A stretch of DNA of 64,000 nucleotides from Amyelois transitella (GCF_032362555.1 NC_083530.1:3688001-3752000); one strand, 5' to 3'. Positions 43,931 to 57,839 are shown, counted from the stretch's first letter. Made by a program: numbers and translations. Notes: generated by a model not told the origin, from the sequence alone.

Positions 43931-46900
43931 ATGTTTGGGAGACCCCGATGTCGAGAGTGGACGCCCCTGGCGACTCAGCAACTTCGTCTGAGAAGCCTTG
44001 TACAGGTAAATAACAAAAGCAATATTTTGTGCCGTGCAGAACACCTGAAAGTGGCCTTTAAGACTTTTCAACACTGTTTCTCTGCCTACCACGTGAGGGA
44101 TAAATATATGATTATTTATGTAAGTATGATATTAATCAAATGACTACTTTCCTTCCATTCAACAGATTGTGGGCTACAATATACGACCCCCAGAATGGTG
44201 TCACACTCAGTGCAGCTTCTACCTGACTCTGCACCACACCACCATGTCGGCTCCGTTCTACACTAGTGAAAGAATATCTTCTCCTCACCCAAAATGGAAA
44301 GAAATTGATTCAGGTTAGTAAAAAGGAGTTATTCAATAAAATCAACAAAAGTTAATTATTTGCAATGCTGTATCTTTATAATAGTTCCTATGAAATGGAC
44401 TCCACTATAAATATTGGCTGTAAATTTTCTAAGCAACCTATTCCCAATCACATGGTGTGGCTTTATTTTTCTGGCATTTTAGAATAATGTCAATTTGTTT
44501 CATTCTTATTCTTCTTTTCATCTTCTCTCATAATTTTCATCTTATAACAATCATGATTCAAGCTTCATAGGTTAGAGTCATAAAAGTTAGTTTGGAGTCA
44601 CTCCAGGTCATTATTACACATACCATCTGGATCATTTCAATGGCACTGAATGTCATCATAAGTAATTACTTTTTAACAGTTACCAGTTAAGAATTTGAGT
44701 GCATTTAACATTATTCTGCAAGATCAAGTCTAAGGTGGTACACATCGTCTTTAATAATGCCTTTTTACTTTTGCTGGTAACGAGCTCTGCTTCTGATAGA
44801 AAAAACCGCATTATAATTGAAGGCTTAATTAGTTTATGAACGTTAAGATGTTTAATTTTATTTTCATATTAAATGTTAATGTGTTTGTCCTGGTTGCATC
44901 ATCCCCATGTGGTCATTATGCCCGCTTCTCCACCCTTATTCCTGAAAGTTGAAAGGCAATGTGTCTTATTTTCTCTCTCTTTCTATCACAGTTAACCTCA
45001 GAGCCCTTTGATGTTAGTGAATGAACCTGGTCTCAATTGTGTGAAAGTCATATTAGTACAAAGAGCAATGATAATCTTCATCTCCCGGCGCTAGGTACGG
45101 TTGCATCCTCACCTCTCTGGAGAGGAGACCATAATCCTCCTTATACCATGATTCGGAAATATCATTGAGTCAGGTTTTAAACGAAGGGACTCTTGTCTCA
45201 CCTCTACACTCTTACAGGGAAACATAACCCATATTGGATCACGGTTACATGGGTTTCTTCACGATGTTACAAGTTACAAGATTCTACTTTCGCTGTTTGT
45301 CACTATATTTTCCCTCACTTGACCATCAAATAACATTCAAACTAATGTACATCTTTCAAAACAAAAGTTATGGCTGAAGTAGGATTTGAACCTGTGCGTC
45401 CCTTGGGCAGCTTAACCTTTCGACTACTGACGCTCCGGCCCCAATGACCCTTGATAAGAAAATCGAAATGCGTAGTAAACGCACTGGCTATCCCAGTGAA
45501 CTACATTACGTCAGTTTGCGTGACACATGATTCACTGATAATAGGGTTAAGGATAACTTTGAACTGTATTTGCATGTATGTGTGTTTAACCCTGCCTTGC
45601 ACTAAATGCAACATACATAGGTTACTAAATACAATATACCTACTTATAATCACGTCTTTATCCCTTACGGGGCAGACAGCCTCGCAAAGACTGAAAGGCA
45701 CGCTTGATTCAGCTGCACGGTTTGATGATAGAATCGAGATTAAAATAGTGTCAAATTCAAATATATTTTATTTCCCTTCAATCCACCTTCGGAGCTGGTC
45801 TTTGGTAACCAAATATGAACATCTGCACAATCGGAACTATTATATGCACCTCAATTCCAACTTTAAGCCATACAGCTTTCAGTCAACAATGTGGCGTTTG
45901 AGTCTTTGTGAGACTTGGAATAGAATAGAATAGATTTATTTTAAAAATTAGATATAAAGTATCACTTATTGACGTCACATCACTTAAATCTAATAATATC
46001 TACTACCGCTTTCAAAAGCGCATGTGTAGAAAAAGCGGCGAAACAATCTACACTGCTACATTTATGTTAATATGTATCTATGTTAACGGAAATGTATACA
46101 ATTCCGAAGCTATTTAGGAAATGTATAAAATATTGTTTTAAAAATTATTTAATACATATAATATTCATACATATCCTGGGAGATGTATACATTTCCTAGG
46201 AATTGTATATAATTCGTAGATAATAAATAAATTGTGAGAGACTTATTTAAACTTGGCAAAATATTTTAGCAGACCTGACTTAATATTGTATGTATGTATG
46301 TTTTACCTTTGCTCAAGTTTCATATAAACAAACTATAAAGTCTAGCGGACTATAGAAATAATTTTGCTCATAGTAGTTAGTCAGATGTGTTATAAATTCT
46401 TCTATTTGTGAGGTTAGTTAAAAGTAATGGAAATGCGACCTGTGGATTGATAGGCACATTCCCTAGGAAATTGCTTGGTATTTCTTGATCTTTCAATGTT
46501 CAATGTATTGTCTATAAAGATATCGAGATATTCACACTGTTGCAACTATCGATAGGAGTTTGTTTATGTTATCAGTTGGTATGGCCGCCCCAAATGATAT
46601 AAGTATGTATCACCATGCATATCATAGAGGTTTTCCTCTTCATGTTATTGGCTTAGTAAACCTTTTATGTAAGTATATTATTTAGCTATGCCCGCGACTT
46701 CGTCCGCGTGGAATAGTTATTTTGGGCATCATTGAAGCCCTCAAGGATGAATAATTTTCCCCGTTTTTTTTCCTCAAATTTTCCCTTATTTCTTCTCTCC
46801 TTAAAGTTGCAGCGTGATGTTATATGTATAGCCTAAAGCCTTCCTCGATAAATGGTCTATTCAACACAAAAATATTTTTTCAATTCGAACCAGAAGTTCC

Positions 46901-49900
46901 TGAGATTGGCGCGTTCAAATAAACAAACAAACTCTTTAGCTTTATATTATTAGTATAGGTAGATAAAGATCGTTTACCTTAATTTGAGTGTTTAATTGCA
47001 TTCCATAATATAATCATCCTTTCATAAAATAATGCCACATAAAACCTAACATACAAAATTTGCTTTGTAATTAGGTATAACTATCGTAATTGTTTGACAC
47101 GAATATACGCCCGTTGATTCGACGGAAACGCAATTAAATTAACATTAATATGTGCATAATTAGAGTGACACATTTGTTAATGAGACAATCCATAGATAAG
47201 GGTTTATTTTTTAGGGTTACGTACGTTCTTTTGATTTTTGATGATAGAAAGTAGACTATAATGATAGTTCTGTGCGGCGGTGGGAATGTGATGTGATAGG
47301 CTGATACCCACCCAAGCCTGATGACTTGGCTACTGCCCAGTAGAAAAAAAGACGGGGTACTTATCATAAGTTTGACGTGTCGGTGGATGGGTTATGATTA
47401 TTTTTGTTTCAAATGTCGATATGTGAATGTTAGTCGTTATTTGATGGAAAGGAATTCGGTCCAAAATGGGCGCCCACCACTATCAGATTACATACATACG
47501 TATAATTACGTCTACATCATTGAAAATGCTGATAGGCCACGTTCAGGTGTTTGGCTTAATGATAATTGAGATTCAAATAGTGATAGGTTGCTAGCCCCTC
47601 GCCTAAAATAAGAATCCCAAATTTATTAGCCTCATATCTATATGGACATCATATAAAATAACTTAAAAGTACCTATAATACTATGAGTATATTAGACAAA
47701 ATTGTGTCAGAGGCCTTAATATTTTTATTTTTAACTCATTTACAGAATTAACCCAACGCATGTCATCAACGAACGTTGTCATCAGGATATGGTGTCACAC
47801 GCCACACGTCTCTCAGGAGGACGGTGAGAAATGTCACGACACGGTCATACAAACGTGGGGCGTGTATTTCACGGGGCTGCGGTACATAGGGGCCAACCTA
47901 GCTTTAAATTTCACCTCAGACTGTTTCAAAAGTAATACACTTGTATTCCAAATGCACGGAGGCTACTTTTGTTCCTACAAGAGTTTGAAATTAGATATAA
48001 TCCCGCCGGAGAACGAATTAGAACACGGATCTCTGTCGTCCAGCTCTTCGGGGAAAACGAATCTTTCGAAGATAACACTAGAACCTAAATTTATACAGTA
48101 TAACAAAGTTAGAGAAGCGAGATCGATATCGCCTAGTAAGTACTCTAGAAGAATCGATAAAGAGTATTCGAAAAGCAATAGTCCAGTAGAAAGAGGTTTG
48201 AAACAAAATTTCGCTACTCTTAAATCTTCAACTAGTCTAAACATAGCTCAGAAGAAAGAAGATAAGAATGATCCAAATTACATATACGAGCATTCGCCTG
48301 ATAGTTTAGATGTCAAAGAATTGCCTACGGGTACTCTGAATTGCTTCGGTTTTTCCAAGACATCGTCGAATGAGGATTTAGCCGATAACAATATAGATAT
48401 GAGCGAGACAGCTGAAAATTATGATTTAAGGAACGAATCGGAAGTACCTAAGTATAGGTATATATCGTTGAGTTTTTTGAAATCAGAAATAAGGCCCAGT
48501 TATAATGCTAGTAAGTTGCAGAAGCTACATTTGTTACAATATTCGATTAAGAAAAAACAGGAGGCGGTGCAAGAAATTAAAGAGAGGATTTATACAAAAT
48601 CTGCTTTAGCCAATGAAACGCCAAGAAATGAAGAGATTGATTTCAAATCGAGGGCGAAAAGTAAATCGCATAAGAGTTTGTTCTCTACGGAAGATGGTGA
48701 TAGTGATAAGAATAAAACGGCGTCACAAAGTGATTTGAGTATGAAGAACGGTAAAATTAAGGGGGATAGGCCTATCGTCTCTAATGGACCTCGGCTTACG
48801 TTGAAACTGAATGATCTCCTGTCTTTTAAGGTGAGTGTTGTTATTTAAAACTGTTTTCATAAGGCTTTGGCGTAAAACTCCCCTGTACAGTCAAGTTTGT
48901 AAAAAGACTTATCTTGAAAACACTTGAACCTGCCCTAACGGCATAAAAAATTGCATATAGGCAACTTTACGTTTCCTTGTACTTACATATCATTCCAAAT
49001 TCATCAGTATTAAATAATAGACTCTGCAGTTAAATCATCATAAACGTTATGTGTGTTTTTATTTTGTTTTCTTTTATTATTAATCTTAATATCGAGATAG
49101 TTGTGTTATTAATTATAAATTATTATTGTAAGAGAATAATTGTGTTATTTTAAACTATTTTTTATTTTTCAGTCAAAACCATCCCCGTTTGAAAGGTCCG
49201 AATACGTTAGACTTACAAAACAAATAGAAATACTACGCTTCAAGCGTATAATACTAGCGGACGAGAGAGACAGCAAGCTGGTTAATATAAGGAGACTGAA
49301 AGAGAGGCACGGTAAACTGTTGGAAGAGAATCAGGATGTTGGTAAGTCTTTATTAGACAGTGGCCGGTACTTAAATTGACTTATTCCAAACCTTATTTTG
49401 TTGCAACTCATATGCCGTGCTCTTATTTATTTTTGTCGTTAAGCTATTTATGTTTTTAGCTGTTACATACATACATATGGTTACGTCTATATCCCTTGAG
49501 GGGTAGACCGAGCCAACAGTCTTGAAAAGACTGAATGGCCATGTTCAGCTATTTGGCTTAATGATAGAATTGGGATTCAAATAGTGACAGGTTGCTAACC
49601 CATCGCCTAAAAAAGAATCCCAAGTTTGTAAGCCTATCCCTTAGTCGCCTTTTACGACATCCATGGGAAAGAGATGGAGTGGTCTTATTCTTTTTTGTAT
49701 GTGAAATTATTTTACAAATTGTAAATGTTACAATAAAGAATAGACAAATAAACAATTGTCATCGATTGCAGGCGTAGAACTAATGGAAAACTACCACAGC
49801 CTATCACGCAGTACTGAGACTGTAAAAGAAGCGAAGACCTCGTGCGCGGCGATGCGGGAATTAGCTGCTAGATCCTACGCCGCGTTACTAACCCGTAGGC

Positions 49901-52900
49901 AGGAGTTATTGAGTCAATTGCACCAGATATTTTATATTGAACAGGTAAGTTTGGGTAACTAGTACCTGGGTGACTGAGGGGTGCTCGGTTTACATCAGAA
50001 AAACCATTAAAATTATAAAAACAAAAATCGGGGTATGTCAGGGAAACCATATTTATAAATAGAACTAAAAACAAAATCAAGAATAATTGTTAAAACAAAA
50101 AAAAAACTTAAAACTTAAAACCGATCGCTCGCCAACTCGCTCGTCGCGCCGCCGAAATTATCGATCTCTTGCACCCATTTTATAAGAGAAAATGTTTTGG
50201 GAATCTCTTCCATTAATCTTTATCCCCATATATTATTTTTATCTCAACAGAAAGAGCCGTCAATATGGACGATATGCGACGTTCGCCTGCCAGTTTGCGG
50301 TGACGAATCCCCGCGAACTTCCAACGTCAGCGATTCCGTATCAGCCGGCTTAGCAGCTCAGGCCACAGTTCTAGCGGCGGCTGTGTTGAATCAGCCTTTG
50401 AGATATAAAATCACTTTGTTAGGATCCGCCACCAAGATATTGGACATCACCCCGGATTTGCCTGACCCCAAGTAAGTTTCTCTATATTTCTCACCTTTTT
50501 TGTGTCCCTTTCTTTTTTATATAATGTACCTAGTAGTACCATACATACATACATACATATGATCACGTCTATATCCCTTGCGGGGTAGACAGAGCCAACA
50601 GTCTTGAAAAGACTGAATGGCCACGTTCAGCTATTTGGCTTAATGATAGAACCGAGATTCAAATAGTGACAGGTTGCTAGCCCATCGCCTAAAAGAGGAA
50701 TCCTAAGTAGTAGTAGTACTACCAATAGAAAAAAATAGGGCCACTCAATCTGCTTTCCATGGATGTCGTAAAAAGCGACCAAGGGATAGGTTTATAAATG
50801 TTGAAATTCATATTTTGTTTATTTTATCATGGAGCCACACAGCAGATTGTGGCCTTTTCGAGACAGTTGGCATTGTCTACCCCTCAAGATACGTATATAA
50901 GTAGACGTGACTTTATGTATTCATATATTGTTTTTTTCCAGCATCCCGCTATATGCAAGAGGAGGGGATACTACGTTATTCCATTACGCAATGTTTCTTC
51001 TCAACAAATGTATAGCTCAGTTGTTGTGGGGCCGGGGAATACCCATATCCGACATGAGACCGACACTTGCCAATCTGCAGAAGCTGTTGACCGCACCTTG
51101 TAATGTGTAAGTGTCTTTATTATCCTTAAAATATAAAAGAGACGCCCTGGTGAAAGGTCCGGTCGAGAGTACTTTAAACCGACGTTCTTGAAGGGAGTTA
51201 TGGATGTGGAAATGAGAAACGTAGTTTCTCAGTCCCTAAAAAGTAAATTATCGAGTGTTTGCCAAAAATTTGTGACAGTTATTAATTTATGTAAATGAGA
51301 ATTAACTCTAACATACCGTTTTTCCTGACGTTTTGATCGGGAAGGAAGTATAGGAATTTTGCAGAGATCTTTAGGGAATATAAAATTTTATTCCTGGTTT
51401 CTTTACAAAATGAAACGGTGACTGGTTTCACCAATGCTTAAGTGCAGTGCAATCACTGATTTCTATATTTGGTATGTGGTAGCTTATGTATATTGTTTCA
51501 TTTTGTTTTGAAGGCAAAGGAAGTTTATTGTAGGTTATACAACGATACAATATTTTAAATCAACCATAGATAACTGTCGAAGAATATATTTCAACCCATT
51601 TTCGGAAGCAATAACGTTGGTACTTCGATAAGATTCCGTTAATATATTTCGTTTTTTTTTTTGTTATTTACAATAATATAGTTTGTGCCTACATATACTT
51701 TCTTTATCTTAATAATTTATCATACACCCTTTTGACTGTCTTAATTCATTGTTCATTAATTTGTATGTCCATGTGTATGTATATTTTGTGAATATGGAAA
51801 CGATATTTGAAGCATATTTTAACAGTATATTGTGAGTGGTGGTATGTAAGTGTGTAATTATCATGTAAAAAGGGGAGCTTTCAGCAATAGGATTTAAAAC
51901 AAATATTTTCATAATTTCTTAAACTCACGCATCCTTCATCATTTTATTATTTCTGTACACAAATTTATTCCGCAAAATTTATGGCTACTATAAAATTTAC
52001 GTCTAACAATGTGTTAGACATACGCCTAATGCAATATTGCTAGCCGTCACGATAAATTGAATCCTATTTCCTAGGGCGGACACACAAAAGTTGTTTGGCA
52101 CGTACAAATGGCTTGAAGACAACCAATGCCCTAGGACGCAATCGTTGAGGAGTTTGGTTGCGCAAGAAAGAGGGAAATTTAGACAGTTCAACAGATTTAA
52201 GGTAAGGATGTTGGCATGTTAGTATTGAGATAACTGCAACTTTTGGTAACAGTCAGACTTAGAGCAATTCAGTGACGTGTAAAATTGTGATATTTAATAT
52301 TTAACCAGCCGATGCCCGCCACTTCGTGTGCGTGGCTTAACAATTTTTGATAAGATTCAAATTATTGGAGTGTTAAAAAATTCTTCATATACTATATTGG
52401 GGTTCTTTCCTTCGAGCGCTAATATAAAATGATCATTAGGCTGAAAACCTTAAGGTGCAATTTCCATTGTTCCTATAGTTGTTGCATCAGGTCTTCGATT
52501 TTTATAATTTATATACCTATTATTTGAAATACCATCACTTGCGATGTAGTACTTACAACTTTTAATAGTCTTACATTATTCCAAATTGTATGTGACCGCA
52601 CCACCTGATTACGAAATCAGCCTTCAAGCATTAGTTACCAAAAGAAAGGTTATCTCTTTATATGTGGAATGGTTGGATGTGTTTTTATTAACATTGCATT
52701 TTATGGCATGATTGATGTTTCAATTAACACTTTTTTTTAAATTTAAACGTGCGTTTCGTAGATTATTTGTATAAAAAAACAATGAAAACTTTATTCAATT
52801 AATTGCTTTTTTTTAGTATTCGGTGTTAGAATTTTATTTGCTGGATGTAAGCCTGAATTTTGGAATGCTTTTTTTTTCTCTGGTTAATTTGCGTGATTAA

Positions 52901-55001
52901 TTTCATAAATCCTTATTATGCATCGCTTACATAGGATTATAAATTTAGTTAAGTAACAGGCTGCGCTCCAATTTTAAGGGACTACCCTAATTGGTTGATT
53001 TTCGAATGGTTTTCCACTATGTAATGTCAAAGCAAAGGGATTTGCTTTGGGCTACGGAATTTTTGTTAGGTGTAAAGTTTGTTTGTGTTTATTTGTGCAA
53101 TTATTCGTGACACCTCATAACATCTTCATTGCACATTAATAAAATATTGCAGCTGGATTGACAATAAGTATATTGAAGAACTTTTTTCATTCATCAATTT
53201 TCGCTTGTAGGTTAAGATTTTTTTGGGGTCTTATTTAATTGGACATGATTTTTTGCATGCACTTGAAAATATCATTTCATCTCTGCTTTGTCTTAATTAT
53301 TTTTTGGTGTTGGCCTCAAGGTGATGGGTATTCGATGTTGATATTCAGCTTAAACTTCAATGAGAAACTATTTGCACTTGTTATTGTTATATGTTTGTGG
53401 TAGTGTTACTTTATTTTACCTGTATAAATTTTAGACATGAATTATTTTCAATTCACACAAAACGTGGGTTATATCGTATGTCTCTGTCTAGATACAACTA
53501 TGTGTGTTTGAGAGAGAAAGAGCACGATAAATAAGAGGGACAACTCGATATAAAATAAAATCTCATTCATTTATTTTTTATGAAATATTTCTATATTAAT
53601 TCTTAACGTCAACAATAATTACACACTACAGGTGGACTCCAAAGTCTTTCTGTAAGACTAAAAGACAACTAATTACTGCTGAGTATATAATCGCTACATA
53701 TCTTATTGTGGATGTCGTAGGAGGCGACCAAAGTTCAAAATCACTTCCAATAACTCATCAGATATTCCTAATCAGGGTGATGTATCCCTTTACATTTCAT
53801 CAAATCTATTAGCGAAAAAGTAAAAAATTCTATGATCAGAATAAAAATTCGAAGTGATTAAACACGTATCTTTCACACGTGATTCATCACTTTGATCAGA
53901 TTAAAGAATACTGGCGTGAATTGTATGCATACATTTTGATAGTAGTCAAAATAGGTGATAGATCCAAATCTTGTTACTATTCAATGGTATAAAAATTATC
54001 ATTTTTAGTATAATTGTTTGTTGGCAACAGGAATCAGTGGATGGACACTCGCCCCACTCCGCTTTGAACTTGAAGAAGCACCGCCATTCCAGAAGCGTCG
54101 GTAGTTATAGAGACGATCAGGTAATTCTGTTGTATTAACAGTGGTGAATAGCACAATTGTGAATACAAAGTTTTTTTTTTGACAAATTATACAGATTGAG
54201 TTAGCCTCGAAGTAAGACTTGTGTTACGAGATACTAACTCAACGATACTATATTTTATAATAAATACTTACATAGATAAACATCCAAGACGCAGGCAAAG
54301 TTCTTTTCTCGTCATGCCCTGGGCGGGATTGGAACTTATCAAAAATATATTTTTACTAAATAGTTGACTTTAAGATATTACTATTAACATATTGTAAGAT
54401 GTAAAGAAATACAACAAATATAACATACAATAATTTATTTTGGTTTCAGGAGCTGTCAGCCTTAGACGCCTCTACAACGTCAATAATGGGCAGCGAATCA
54501 AACATATACGACATGAAACTCTCCCAAGCCAGCACTTCGGACTTACAGCTTAAAACTCATAACTCTGACTCAGAAATACAAAGAATACTTGACGAACAAA
54601 AAGTCATATTCACTTTAGGAGAAGACACATTAGTCAATTTGAATTCACAAACTTTAGTACGAATTTCTACTAATAATGAAGATGTGTGTTTAGGAGAGAA
54701 CGTCAAAAGAATTTGCTCTGAAATCGAAAGTTTTTGTACTACAGCTGATGTTGATACGCAAAATGTACACGAAGGTTTCGATGTAGCTAAACATATGGAA
54801 GCTGTTAATGAAGGTATATCTAATTTAAGGGATAAGACTGATATGGATAACTGCGATACGTGTCCGGTAAAGGATGTGTGTGAGTTGGAATGTGCCAAAA
54901 CTGTGGAAGACGTTATTGTTATACCTAGTGCTGAGGCGAGGATTGATACGGAACAAGAAAGTGTGGTAGAAGAAACCGCTGGTGGTATTCAAAAATTGTA
55001 A
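43931..55001 (+). CDS. Uvrag: UVRAG/Vps38, subunit of class III PI3-kinase complex II
   Basis: Partner of Vps34, Vps15 and Beclin-1 in endosome maturation and autophagy. Exons: 43931-44005, 44166-44313, 47746-48830, 49173-49341, 49772-49944, 50251-50471, 50942-51106, 52075-52201, 54031-54120 and 54450-55001 (TAA), 2805 nt in frame, 934 residues. The N-terminus (QQLRLRSLVQIVGYNI) leads into a C2-like domain (SFYLTLHHTT, FYTSERISSPHPKWKEID, VVIRIW, GVYFTGLRYIGANL, about residues 20-130). Then comes a Ser/Lys-rich linker of about 300 residues inside the 1085-nt exon, and a coiled coil (about 436-550: RLTKQIEILRFKRIILADER). The C-terminal membrane-binding part includes LPLYARGG-like IPLYARGGDTTLFHYAMFLL, GIPISDMRPTLANLQKLL and ADTQKLFGTYKWLEDN. 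The last exon encodes an acidic tail. It is longer than human UVRAG (699). Introns hold many REP-A and REP-E copies. Candidate polyadenylation signals are near 55038, 55733 and 56910. Confidence 0.9.
44030..44130 (+). repeat. REP-A fragment in the first intron of UVRAG
   Basis: GTGCCGTGCAGAACACCTGA start, AAGACTTTTCAACACTGTTT and CTCTGCCTACCACGTGAGGG. Much of the middle is deleted. Confidence 0.6.
45080..45440 (-). repeat. REP-E SINE, minus strand
   Basis: TCCCGGCGCTAGGTACGGTT tail end, AAACATAACCCATATTGGAT, ATCACGGTTACAT, and at the right the tRNA head in reverse (GTAGGATTTGAACCTGTGCG, then TTTCGACTACTGACGC). Intron 2 of UVRAG. Confidence 0.8.
45630..46055 (-). repeat. REP-A piece and REP-D copy
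   Basis: About 45635-45740 is a REP-A tail half (ATAATCACGTCTTTATCCCT, ACTGAAAGGCACGC). About 45915-46055 is an inverted REP-D (AGAATAGAATAGATTTATTT, TATTGACGTCACATCACTTA, AAAAGCGGCGAAACAATC). Confidence 0.7.
46683..46960 (+). repeat. REP-F element
   Basis: TAGCTATGCCCGCGACTTCG, GGGCATCATTGAAGCCCTCA, TTGCAGCGTGATGTTATATG, and end TTATATTATTAGTATAGG. Same layout and length as 15171-15465. Intron 2 of UVRAG. Confidence 0.85.
47490..47620 (-). repeat. REP-A copy, internally deleted
   Basis: ACATACATACGTATAATTAC, GATAGGCCACGTTCAGGTGT, GATAGGTTGCTAGCCCCTCG. It ends about 130 bases before the third UVRAG exon. Confidence 0.75.
49465..49700 (-). repeat. REP-A copy
   Basis: TACATACATACATATGGTTA, CCTTGAGGGGTAGACCGAGC, GACAGGTTGCTAACCCATCG, CGCCTTTTACGACATCCATG. 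It lies in the intron before the 49772 exon of UVRAG. Confidence 0.85.
50538..50930. repeat. Inverted pair of REP-A copies
   Basis: A minus-strand copy at 50538-50712 (ACATACATACATATGATCAC, TTGCGGGGTAGACAGAGCC) is followed directly by a plus-strand copy at about 50716-50930 (GGGCCACTCAATCTGCTTTC, GGATGTCGTAAAAAGCGACC, ending before TTTTTTTCCAG). The plus copy ends about 10-15 bases before the 50942 exon acceptor. Confidence 0.8.
51140..51240 (+). repeat. REP-B fragment
   Basis: GACGCCCTGGTGAAAGGTCC, TCGAGAGTACTTTAAACCGA and GAAGGGAGTTATGGATGTGG read as a decayed DVLAKGQVKSTRNR-to-MNVD segment of the LINE tail. Confidence 0.65.
54165..54336 (-). repeat. REP-C SINE, minus strand
   Basis: From the left: a T-run, then ACAGATTGAGTTAGCCTCGA, AGACTTGTGTTACGAGATAC, and at the right the inverted tRNA T-arm (GTCATGCCCTGGGCGGGATT). 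Second copy with part of the tRNA head. Last intron of UVRAG. Confidence 0.8.
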
Positions 55002-57839
55002 TTAGCTTCTTGATTTAGACCTTAAGAAACGGATAATAATAAATAAATTATTATATTACTAAGGCCTTACCGAACATATGAAATCTAAAGTATAGGCCAT
55101 CAATATAGCTCGATTTTTTGACAGCAGGATCAAAGCAGCTGTCAAAGAGATCGAGCCATATTTTTCAGACCTTGATATACACATTTCTTGAAATTACACA
55201 AGTAAGCACTGGACACAAAATTAAAATGATTATTTCATGAAATTTATATTTTTATTAGATTCTGGAGCTACCGTCATTGTGCTAACAGAGTCATATTTTA
55301 CTCTTCAATTTTCCCAAGCTTGCAAGACATACACCCCTTGAAAAAAAAACGTAAGTTTTCGTACCGCAAAAACGAAACGGTTCTCGTTTTATATTCTGCA
55401 GTTAATCGTATGTTTGTAAGCATCTTTTTATCGGTTTGCATCTCTTTTATTTTACAATTTTGTGTATCAATTCAATGCTTCAGCTTTTTTTTATTTGTGA
55501 GTGAGTTAATTTTATACAACTAATTTCACTACTAGGTATTTATTCTTCCACTTTCGTGAGGTCCTAAATTTTGGGAGTGTTTTTATCAAAAGTAATGGAA
55601 GTGTGTAACAAGAAGTTACTCATGCTGCTTCTAATACAGAAGATAATAAATAATGTTTATAATCCTACCGATCTCGTGTGATATGTCATTCTACTAAATT
55701 GTCTTAATATTTCTTAAATTATATAATTTATTGTAATAAAATATTGTTTGTCTCACTTTCACTATAATTTTTAACTTGAGGCCATAGAGATGGTTTTTCT
55801 GCATGGTGCGTGTCTGTCTTTGTTTTATTTGGTGTCAGAATTTTTACTAACTACACTTTTCACAGTATATCAACTATTATCTTTATGATGTCTCTTAGAA
55901 TCATCGATTCCATCGTCCACGCTATAATTGAGAGACAGAAATATAGCTATAACTACGTTTGTGATTATCTTAGGTATTAATCTTTCTAAATTAGATCCTT
56001 AAAGTAATTTTAAAATAGCTTGTGTCGGTGATCGTTATTTTATCTGTGATTGAATTAGATTTTATAATAATAACGGATTTCTTAGGTTGATCGAATGGCC
56101 GTCGTTTTTAATAAAGCCTTTGACAATAACAATTAACGTTTAATATTGTCATACATTTAAAGTACGTACTAATAAGCTTGGTATATAGTTTTCAGACGCA
56201 TAATGGTCATTAGGCATAATATTTCTTTTGACACAATGAAATTTTTTATGCCAATGAGTATAAGTATATTTTTGTGTGGTTCCTTTTTTTGTTACTTTAG
56301 TTATATGCCGAAAGAAGCGCCATTAAAATCGGTACAGCCGATTCGAAAATGTTGATGCTATCAAATATATAACCCTAAAATTTAGAAGACGATATATATC
56401 GCTACTCGATCAACTTTATAAAAATGTTTGCTTTGAATTTACGTACATGGTCATCTCAGGGACCTACATTGAGACCATTTTTATAAATATTGTTACTATC
56501 ACTAAGTTACTTCACACTAGTAGTTTGTTGGTTTACACGTAGAATATCTGATTCTCAAAATGACAATTTTCGCAAAAAGACTAACCACATGTGTCAATGA
56601 AATGGCTGTTTAGACATCTAGACTTTGTGCGATTGAAATCATCTGTAAAGTTATCTTACTAAGACGTATTTGTTGTAAATTAATAGGTAAACAAAAGTAT
56701 TTATTAAAATAATGAATAATGGCATTTATATTATTTAACCTGCATCACAAGAAAATAAGTTTCTACTGTGTTGTAAGTAATGTAATGTGTTAAGTATTCC
56801 TTAATATTTTTGTCATTTCAAGAATTAGACATTCTACGCCAATAGCTTTGATTAGCAAGAGTTGTGTAACAATTGTAAATTGTATAATCACCAATTGTTA
56901 ATACGTCAACAAAATAAAATATTTATTTAATAATCTAAGGACTTTTATTTATCGACTGTTTTGACCCCCGAGTAAAAAAGGGTTATTATTATGTTGATGT
57001 ATCTAATCTATGGGTCTTTTTTGTGTGTCAACGTATTGGCCAAACGAATGGAATTTTGAATCTGGTTTTTTTTAAGTCCTTTGTTTATCGAAAAGTACGT
57101 AGTCATACGAAGTAGACAGATTGTAACTATCTCGAAAATACTGGAAGGCCACGTTCAGCTATATGGTTTAATGGAATCGAGATTCAAATAGTGACAGTGG
57201 CCTGACCATCGCCTTAAATAAGAATTTAATGAGTTTATAAGCCTTTGCCATGATGCCCACGATATAAAGGTTTTTATACACACAAAGAAACCCAAACGAG
57301 TTTGAGAAGGTTGTTTGTGTATTTACGTCGCTAACATCTTTCATAAGAATGCGCACTGATACGTAACTCGTATCGCACTGAGTAAACTTTTTTAAATCAA
57401 TTGAAAAGAAATTGACAAGTTCTATCATAAAGCACCCCACACGGCGAGTGAATTTTAACAACGGTTATTTAAAATCTATTTTTGGAGATTTATTCCCTTT
57501 TAAACGCTCGTCTGTGGCTTGTTTCTAGAAATTAATAAAGGTTCTCCTCGTATTATTTGATTGTCCATCTACCTACTACTTTTTCTTCAGTCCGTTGTAG
57601 ATAAACTGCAAAATTCATTCTTAAAGTTAGAAAAACTAGTTCGATGACTCGTTTGAGGAAGTAGAATGATTAGGAAAGGACGGCTGGGTTCGTATATTCG
57701 TTTCGCAGTCAAAATATAAAGAGACCAGCTCAACTTGAGCTTTTTCAGGAGATCTGGCTACGGACTTTTCATTCCTGGCATATCATTGTGGAAGGTCTTT
57801 ATTAATTGGTTGGTAGTTCTCGCCCAGCGAAAGTATTTA
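55002..57839. other. UVRAG 3' flank and intergenic DNA
   Basis: Several AATAAA signals suggest alternative UVRAG 3' ends up to about 56.9 kb. A minus-strand REP-A fragment is at about 57080-57245 (GAAGGCCACGTTCAGCTATA, TGGCCTGACCATCGCC). No gene is seen. The open frames at 55320-55523 and 57168-57461 have no splice or homology support. Confidence 0.55.

Noticed and set aside
45451-45933. 160-codon open frame on the plus strand
   Set aside because: It runs across REP-E and REP-A remains in a UVRAG intron, has no splice partners and shows no protein-like pattern.
54557-54898. 113-codon minus-strand open frame
   Set aside because: It is the antisense shadow of the last UVRAG exon, whose frame joins correctly to the upstream exons.
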